From positions 60,503,501-60,567,500 of the forward strand of contig JAZHRO010000012.1 of NCBI GenBank assembly GCA_037157565.1: a stretch of 64,000 nucleotides of DNA. The letters are read 5' to 3'. Source of the DNA: Thalassia testudinum. Its lineage: Eukaryota > Streptophyta > Magnoliopsida > Alismatales > Hydrocharitaceae. Positions within the stretch are counted from its first letter, which is position 1. The number at the start of each line of letters is the position of its first letter. Of the stretch, positions 57,087 to 64,000 are shown in pieces. Both the position numbers and the translations under genes were made by a program. Under the pieces are notes generated by a model, which worked only from the letters and a program-made list of their open reading frames with translations, was not told the origin of the DNA and ran no database searches.

Positions 57087-58679
57087 GCATCAACACTCAG
57101 TTTTAGGGGCTCTTACTCATCTCATGTTTTGTCACAAAGCCCCTAATCTGAATTTCAAAATCAAATCGGTTTTCCAGATGTTTTATGGATTCAAATTTCA
57201 AGGATTTTTATTCATTTTGGGTTTTGAATGTTTTGATCTAGCAAACTGAGATATCTTTGATTGGATTCATTGTTTGGCTAGGAATCTGAGGTGGTTCTGA
57301 AGTTAGAATTCACCTCAGATGAGCCATAATCTAATCTGGATTTTCATGAGGGTTTTAATGTTTTGAATACATGCTAGAGCTAAGGAAAATCACTTTGGTG
57401 ATTTGAGGTTCTATCCTGTATTCTCGAGTTGTTTGCAAAATAGAACTCAGATTGTCAACCTAAGGAGTTCTCAATACTCCTTAAGGTTTCAGGTATCTAG
57501 GATTTAAGTTTAGATTTTAATTAGACTGATCTAACTCCTTCTACATGCTGTCTATAGCATTAGAAAGAGCTAGATCAGATCTCTTTTAGCTTTGAATGAT
57601 GAGATTTTATTGACAAGGGATTTTGAGTTTGAATTGTATTCATGAGTGATTTTTATGAGAACATAAATCCTTGTCAGAGTTCTTCTTTAGAGTGATTTTT
57701 TATTTTGTCTTTAAATCCCAGATGTATAGCAATTTGCTGCAGAAGCAGCTACATTCCCTCCCCCTTAATTCCAGCCAAGTGTTCCCTGGATTAGCTCTTT
57801 TAAATCCCTGATCAGGCTATCCATGACCTGATCTGGGATGTAAAGGGTTAAATCAGGAGATACAAGTTGGAATTAGCCCTTTTTCTTGCTGTAAACTTGT
57901 TCCTCTTTAGATGAATTAACTGCAGCAGCAGTTAAGACATCTGAAGAAGGATTTGGTTGGATGATTGGGTCAGGTTCAGCAGCTTATACTAATCTTTGTG
58001 GCAGCTTCTGCTGAGATTTACTTCTGTTATTTCAACAAGAGACTCTAGATCCGAATAAACCATATGGACATTAGTTTAGGTTTTAAATAGTTGCCTGTTG
58101 TAGAAAGTTGTATTCAACTTCTGTACAAGCTTTCCTGCAAACTAAATGAACTCTTTTCATATCCTTTGAATGCTTGTATTCTTCTAAATGAATCTTTTGT
58201 CAGCTAGTTAATAAACCTAACTGATCACTATTTTAATTAATTGTAATCCATGTGATCTGCATGCTAATCCATTTTTTTATCTTGTCCATATGTTGTGTTA
58301 GGACTGTTAAGGCAGTTGACTACCTTTTAGACCCCTTAGGATCCATTCTAGACTTTAACACACTTTAGGAAACCTTTAAAAGGCCTAGAATGTGTGAACT
58401 TTGGATTTAAATAAAAATCATATCAAAAATCTAAAAAAATAAAATAAACCTGTCTGATTGAAGATTAGGTATTTCTTTACACCTGTACCAAGTTTCATGG
58501 TAATCAGAACCTTCGATTTGGTATAATTTACCAGTCGACGGTTCTGTATACCATGAAATTAAATAAAATGAATTAAAATTGAAAAGGATCAAAAACAATT
58601 TTTTCTCCTTATCTTTCTCCTCTCTTCTCATCTCTTATCTCTAACACATATATAAAAATCATAAAAAGTGAAAAAAGTG

Positions 58680-59480
58680 TAAAAATATTAAAAATCCTTT
58701 GTATAATATATATATAGGCATATATTTAAGCTATTTAATAAACCTACTTAGCTATAAGGAGAATTATACATATCTATAATATAAATAACTCATGTATATA
58801 TTGTAGTATATAATTTAAGTATTTAAGTTAGATTATACTATATATATCTTAATTATACAACTAATTATTAATTAAACTAATGTATATGTATAATAAGCTT
58901 CATAAAGTAATAAGCACTATAAATAGCCATATTAAGTTATAATGCCATATATATGTAATTATATGTATATTATAAACATATTAAACCATGTACCTTAATT
59001 TAATTATATTTACAGAATAAATACTTAATTTATTAAGTTAATAGTTAAGTTATTAGAATAAATTAAAATAAATTAGTAGTTTAAGTTAAAGCTAAGTTAA
59101 CTAATACTGTTTAGTTATACTACTATATTTTAAGTAAATTAACCTAATTTAAGTATATTTATAATGTTTATACTATTTAAACTCAAATTACAAATAAAAC
59201 AGTCTAAAATTATGTTATTTAAATGAAAATAAATTAGAAATAAAGCTTGTAAAATACAATAAAAATATATATTAAATACTGTAACATAGTTACTAACTCT
59301 GTATAAGGTCAATTAGACCATATAATAATTAATTTATACATAATTAAGGAACAAAACCTAAAATTAAATATGTATAAACTGTATACTTTAGCTAATTTAT
59401 TTATACAGTAAATATAATTAAAAATCTAAATTAATTGTAAAATTAAGTTGTATTATGTAATACTTTATTTTCGCATAATT
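58680..59480. repeat. AT-rich core of Y2
   Basis: About 800 bases of TATA/TTAA-type sequence. Same place as 27650..28380 in Y1. No gene. Confidence 0.8.
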
Positions 59481-61946
59481 TATTTTTATTTTATAATAAA
59501 TTATGGCCCTTGAATTGAGGGCCAAAATTCTTAATTCTACATAGCCGCAACTCAATTCCAGCGCAGACGCGGCACTCAGATAGCGCCACATCGGTTGCTG
59601 CCGAGCATCCGCAGTGCTATATATTATTTTTGTGTTATAGGACGATTAATCATCACGGGCACTGGGCGCCCGAACAACCAATCAACTTATACTCTGAGCA
59701 TTGAGAACACTCTGTGTGTGTGTGGGACCAGGGGCATGTGTATGCGAGGGCTTGGTTAAGCCCAAATGTATGCTAAAACATATGATTAAGCGGCCTAATT
59801 AAGCAATTAGGATGCGCTTAGTAGAGGTCTGGTCCCACCTAGTCTCTGGGTGCTGTGTATCCCTCGAAAAACATGCCTGCAAATTAAACAAATTTTTGTT
59901 AAGTAAGAGCCCTAATGACACTTTAAATATGGAGAAGAATAAAAGCTAAAGAACGCCCAAGTGTTAAAACGAAGAGAAAAATTAGGAAGAGAAGATGAAG
60001 AAACACTGAGAAGATGTACTGCGATACATTTGAAGAGTCAAAGAGAGAAGATGAGTATGTATATGTATAATATATAATAGAAATCCGTATAGATAGTATT
60101 TGTAAATAAATATGTATAAGACAAATAATGTATATATATACGTAGTATAGCTATATACATTTATATATAACTTCATATTTTTATTGACAAAATAAAATGT
60201 CACTGTAGGTGAAATAAATGTCACTATAGACCCTTAGTTCCTTCTTAAAGTTTATATATAATTTTTCTGGGGTCCAGCGACATTTATATCTGTCACTATA
60301 GGTACTATATTTGTTACTGTATATGTTAACATATGAAGATAAGTAAGAAGTGTATTATTAGTTAGTATGGTATATAAATGAATATATTGATAGTATAACT
60401 TATAAGTAGATAGTTTAGAGTATAGTTATGAAGTGTTTGATACTTGTTTGTAATTAATTTTTGCAAGCATTTTTAATTGATTTCTTTTTGTACATCATTA
60501 AATCAAATATACATTCATTCATTCTTTGTTGGACATAAAATTTTTTTTTGGAATTAAAGAATAATTTTGGACCTAAAAAATGATGTATATCAATAACTGT
60601 CTCACAGTGAACAACCTGGAATAAACCAGAAAAATTGAATAAAATGGTCGTTATAATGGTTTGTTGACATTTTTTATCCAACAATAGGACCATTGGATTG
60701 TCAGAACATAATCTTCGAAGATTACCTTTTAATTATATTTATAACACTTTCAAACATCTGTAGAGCCTCCCAGACATCTAATAAAGAGACGTTAGACTTA
60801 ATCTGACTCAAATCTTGATTTGTTAGATATAAATGACCGTTAGCTTCTCGGGAAATCCATTCTCGCAGAAAATCGTCTTTCTAGACGTCCAGACCTTATG
60901 ACAAACGTCCAGTCTATTGTTTGATCCTCAAGATCTAGAACCCTATTTGGATCTGGTTAAAACAGAAACAAATCCGCCTATAATTAGACATCTAATTTTA
61001 GTGTCAGACGTCTTATAATAGCATATCAGGCATCCACCTAGATCCTTGTTTTAATCCAATAGAATCAAGAACTCTGACCTTTTAGAGCAGACATCGAAAA
61101 TGTCTATCAGACATTTGACCCAAATATTAAACGTCTAATAACCCTGTTAGAGCCATAATGACCCTAATTTCGTTGGGATTTTGGCTTAATCTTTTGTGAC
61201 TTGTTCCCAACTGCTACCCAAGGCTTCCTAAACCTTCTAAAGTCTTCTTAGGACCTCTATAAATAGAGAAATACCCTTCCTAAGCTAAACACACCTTGAT
61301 AGACTACTTCCACATCATATTGTGTCCAAGTAAAGAAGAAATCATCTGGAAGTAATCTTGCTCCCCAAGCCTTAGTCTACACACTTGAGAGCGCCATCAT
61401 TGCTGTGCACCCACTCTCCCGTCTTCGCATACGAGAGCGTCGTCGTGCCTTGCAAGATTCACACACACCGCGTTGCTAGCCATCGCACTTTCATCAAAGA
61501 GAAGTTTCTTTTGCCTATAGTAGCTAAATCTCATTTATACTTTATAACTCTATAGGATTGTTGTAAACTATCTTTGTTGGGTATTCGCTTTACAAATTCT
61601 CGTTTCCCTCGCGAGAGAAAATACTCCTCATAAAGATGAGGGGTTTGAGGTTACACTACCCTCATGTAAGTAGTGTCGGTTTGAGGTACGCTACCCTTTT
61701 ATAAGTAGCGTAGTTATATAGATGTTGAACTACACTTGTTGAAGTAGTTCGTTAGTAGATTTGATCGATTATATCAATTGGGAAATCTTAAATTGAGATA
61801 TTTAGATGGTAATTTTTACTCGAATTTAAATTTTTACCTAAAACTTCTTGTGTTTATTTGTGGGATTACTCTTGTGAGATTATTTTTTTATATTTTTATA
61901 TTATTTTATATCATATTCGATATCACCACCTCCGTTAAAATTTACA

Positions 61947-62249
61947 ATAAACTCTTTCTATTTATTTAAAACAAATAAAAACACAGAAAGAAAAATTAGA
62001 TCACACGATGAGAAACTCTATCTTCCCCTTTTCCCCCACCTCCAGACCTGGCCCTCCACGTGGACACACCCCCCAAACGGCAAAACGATAAAGCTATACA
62101 GGTTGGGGCGAACAGAAGGGAAACAGCTGAGCTGCCCAGAAGGGTTTACCCCCACAATCAAAATTCCTCCCCCGATCCCAAGAAGCAAAAAGAAAAAAAA
62201 GAGAAAAAAAAGCAAAAAAAAAAGCTCCAATTCCAAAAGGTTGTGATAG
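61947..62249 (+). promoter_or_regulatory. Upstream region and probable 5' UTR of the RING-H2 gene
   Basis: Only 300 bases separate the gene from the C2 LTR. A G-box core CACGTG lies at 62057..62062, a common bZIP/bHLH site. An A-rich stretch (62187..62222) follows. An in-frame stop (62247..62249) stands directly before the ATG. No clear TATA box. The extent of promoter and UTR is inferred. Confidence 0.45.
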
Positions 62250-62711
62250 ATGGTAGTCAATACAACCAACCCCCTAACCTCCAGGAATAGCCACATCTTC
62301 TCACCTCCTCCTCGTTACCACCACCACCACAGCAGCCACCACCGCCGTCTCAGCCTCAACCTCGCGGGGCGCATCGCCTTCTCCGTCTTCCTCGCCTTCT
62401 TCGCCCTCCTCTTCCTCTTCGTCTTCTGCTGCGCCGCCCGTCGCCGCAACCCCCGCGACCTCTGCGCCTCCCGCTCCTCCGGCCTCCCCGCGGAGGCCCG
62501 CCGCTCCCTCCCGGTCTTCGTCCATCGAAGCGGGAAGGCCGACTGCCCCGTCTGCCTGGAGGAGTTCAAGGCTGGGGAGGAGGGGAGGCTCGTCCCCCCC
62601 TGCGGCCACCGCTTCCACTCCCACTGCATCGACGCCTGGCTCCTCTCCCGCAACACCTGCCCCCTCTGCCGCTCCCTCGTCGTCGTCCCCGACTCCACCC
62701 CCGTCGCCTGA
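62250..62711 (+). CDS. RING-H2 finger protein, ATL type (E3 ubiquitin ligase)
   Basis: An intact, intronless 153-residue protein, the only complete host gene here. Residues 1..38 hold a His run (HHHH) and are basic toward the end. Residues 39..62 are a hydrophobic membrane segment (LAGRIAFSVFLAFFALLFLF). Residues 63..67 are basic (AARRR). Residues 79..90 (GLPAEARRSLPVF) fit the GLD-like segment of ATL proteins. The RING-H2 finger is at 99..140 with all ligands: C99, C102, C118, H120, H123, C126, C137, C140, plus W130, which commonly contacts the E2 enzyme. Family knowledge: such proteins sit in a membrane and pass ubiquitin from an E2 to a substrate, often in defence or hormone responses; the substrate here is unknown. 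The start is the first ATG after an in-frame stop. Third codon positions are strongly GC. It is short for the family, with little C-terminal tail. Confidence 0.93.
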   Translation: MVVNTTNPLTSRNSHIFSPPPRYHHHHSSHHRRLSLNLAGRIAFSVFLAFFALLFLFVFCCAARRRNPRDLCASRSSGLPAEARRSLPVFVHRSGKADCPVCLEEFKAGEEGRLVPPCGHRFHSHCIDAWLLSRNTCPLCRSLVVVPDSTPVA

Positions 62712-63573
62712 TCGATCGTCACCGTCCCATCTCCACCGTCCGTCCCCTTTCTCTCCTTTGTTCTCCTCCTCTTCGTCATACATCTGGAAAACCAAAAGGA
62801 ACTGTTTTTTTAAAGTGTAGATATACGTAATAATTATATAATTCGGAGTGCTTTGATTCCTTTTTTTTATTTTTTTGTACTGCGATATTAATAGAAATAG
62901 ACGGAGATTCTGCAGGGATTTGGTTTTTTCTGTATTTAATTTTATTTAGCTTCTGCAGGGATCCGTATCCCTATTCTAATGTGATTTGGTTGCTTAGTCG
63001 TCTGTTACCCTTTTTCTCCCTTTTTTTTTTTTTTTTTTTTTTGCCTATTTGACTTATTTTATAGGTTTCGTCCTCTGTTGGGAAGACGTGAAACGTAGCG
63101 CAAGAGGGGACAAAGCAACGACGGTAACCGAAAGCGTTGGAGGCTGTCGCTTGACTCGCTTCAGCGGGTAATCTTTGCATTTGGCTGTGGAGCAAAGGAT
63201 AGGGAGATACTCTCTCCGGTCTGAGGCGAAGTGTATAGGAATTGGCGGAGAGAGGTGAGCCGGTAGCTATCTAACAATATTGGATGGTGTGCGGTACAAA
63301 ACACGAGTAGTCTTCTCTTTTCTCTCTCTTTCCGCTGAGTATAATTTTGGATGGTATAGTGAGACATTGTTTGGAAAGAAGGTGTCACTGCACTCGCATT
63401 TAGTGCTGCTTTGGTCGCCGCCACCCGATCGAGTAGCTGTCGATGTGGTTTAATCACGATCCCTCTTACCCCATGACGTAGCTCAATGGCAAGAAATTTG
63501 ACTTCTTGTATGGATTCATTTGATAGCGTTGCCTTTTTAGATTCAAGGAGATGCCATGCATGCTTCTCGTTTA
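62712..63573 (+). other. 3' flank of the RING-H2 gene
   Basis: It probably holds the 3' UTR (T-rich, 62800..62950), but I see no canonical AATAAA. A run of 22 T lies at 63021..63042. 63060..63480 is mixed unique sequence without a convincing frame. Confidence 0.45.
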
Positions 63574-64000
63574 ACCAAGGTTTTAAAAATCGAAACGGAT
63601 CGACCGGTCCAATCGGCTGAACCAGGAATCAGTTGTGGATTGATCGAATCAGTCGATTTTTGAAAGGAACTCCTTAAACTGATGGAACCGGCCAAAACCC
63701 TGTTCAATTGGTGTAAACCGGTGAACCGGGGTCGGCCGATCCACCCGCCCCAAGCAAAAAAAATTAACGTTTTGAGAAGTCCAATCGACTCTCACCCTTG
63801 CGACCATCCAACCCAGCAATCCTTTGCGAGTCGCTGCTGTAGTTCCTCCATCTTCCCACCACAACTTGAGCCCTCGCAGCGACCCTCCTTCCCATTGCAA
63901 CGCCTCCTTGCTCCTTCCGTAGCCCACATCAGTAAGTAGCTACTATAGCACCTCCATCTTCCCACCACAACACCCACAGCAGCCCTCCTTCCCATCGCAA
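63574..64000. repeat. CCGGT/GATCGA-rich dispersed repeat and a direct repeat at the right edge
   Basis: 63574..63740 has AAGGTTTTAAAAATCGAAACG followed by repeated GACCGGT/AACCGG words, a common plant repeat type, and resembles 53820..53960 on the other strand. CCTCCATCTTCCCACCACAAC at 63845 recurs at 63951, giving a direct repeat of about 106 bp that may run past the edge. Confidence 0.5.

Larger units (their letters stand above)
55692..60756 (+). mobile_element. Y2: family Y solo LTR, about 5.07 kb
   Basis: It starts TGATGAGTGGCTACTCATCA and ends ...CACTTTCAAACA, the same limits as the collinear copy Y1. The sequence holds no gag or pol, so it is an unusually long LTR or an undefined non-autonomous element. 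Landmarks: TATA box 56154..56160, GC-rich hairpin zone 56200..57100, AT-rich core 58680..59480, and a late segment GATGTATATCAATAACTG. The flanking bases ACAGA and TCTGT do not form a direct TSD, so the right limit rests on the match to Y1. Confidence 0.7.
55106..61946 (+). mobile_element. C2: Sirevirus-like solo LTR split by Y2
   Basis: It starts TGTTGGTGCAAGCGTACCACG at 55106 and ends ...AAATTTACA at 61946, the forward orientation of the C1 LTR. Flanks ATAAG (55101..55105) and ATAAA (61947..61951) are a TSD with one change. Own sequence is 55106..55691 and 60757..61946. It is strongly diverged from the C1 LTRs: the GACGTCTG motifs are mostly worn, for example AGACATCTG. TATA box CTATAAATAG is at 61257..61266. 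No internal region remains. Confidence 0.78.

Noticed and set aside
55687..60761. ACAGA / TCTGT flanking Y2 as a meaningful inverted target duplication
   Set aside because: LTR elements make direct, not inverted, duplications. The right limit is uncertain, so the match is probably chance.
62301..62795. 164- and 154-codon antisense frames over the RING-H2 gene
   Set aside because: They are shadows of the GC-rich third codon positions of the true gene and show no motif.
63021..63042. Poly-T run as the tail of a reversed SINE
   Set aside because: No polymerase III A/B boxes or target duplications could be seen around it.

Overview
This is a plant nuclear window made almost entirely of nested LTR retrotransposons. 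I can support one intact host gene, a small RING-H2 (ATL-type) E3 ubiquitin ligase at 62250..62711 (+). The many plant Ty3/gypsy elements of Athila type (tRNA-Asp primer sites), the Sirevirus-like Ty1/copia elements and the L1-type LINE fix it as an angiosperm. The very GC-rich third codon positions of the intronless RING gene make a monocot likely, but this is inference.

Layout. From the left edge to 51319 the window reads as one stack of insertions, resolved by target-site duplications (TSDs) and by matching broken ends. A Sirevirus-like LTR (its end is at 50899..51319) was hit by an Athila-type element (here E3: 3' LTR part 10149..11485, internal remnant 11486..~13800, probable 5' LTR ending at 50898). 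The E3 3' LTR received another LTR of the same family (X2, 7704..10148), which received a second Athila-type element (E1, left edge to 7703), whose leader received solo LTR X1 (2916..5796). The E3 5' LTR side received a very long solo LTR of family Y (Y1, ~13900..49248). Y1 was broken by solo LTR X4 (14574..22852, itself holding the gag-only Sirevirus-like element C1 at 15824..21383), by solo LTR X5 (23717..26512) and by the near-complete but dead Athila-type element E2 (28935..48616, minus strand). E2 holds three solo LTRs of three other families (32746..35355, 37193..39035, 45135..46591).

Right of 51319 come a broken L1-type LINE (51597..53597, +), about 1.5 kb of AT-rich spacer, a second Sirevirus-like solo LTR (C2, 55106..61946, +) split by a second 5-kb family-Y LTR (Y2, 55692..60756), and then the RING-H2 gene with its flanks to the right edge.

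No retrotransposon here looks coding-competent. Gag and pol are broken mainly by single-base nonsense changes of the C-to-T / G-to-A type, as expected after long cytosine methylation. The most unusual content is non-coding. Family X/Y LTRs begin with a short dyad whose two arms differ between copies yet stay complementary. Their U3 regions hold hairpins at like positions with unlike sequence. Two copies carry very long perfect inverted repeats near the TATA box: an 80+80 bp palindrome without spacer at 25521..25680, and 47-bp arms with an 18-nt spacer at 8238..8349. I saw no RNA genes, CRISPR arrays or defence systems.
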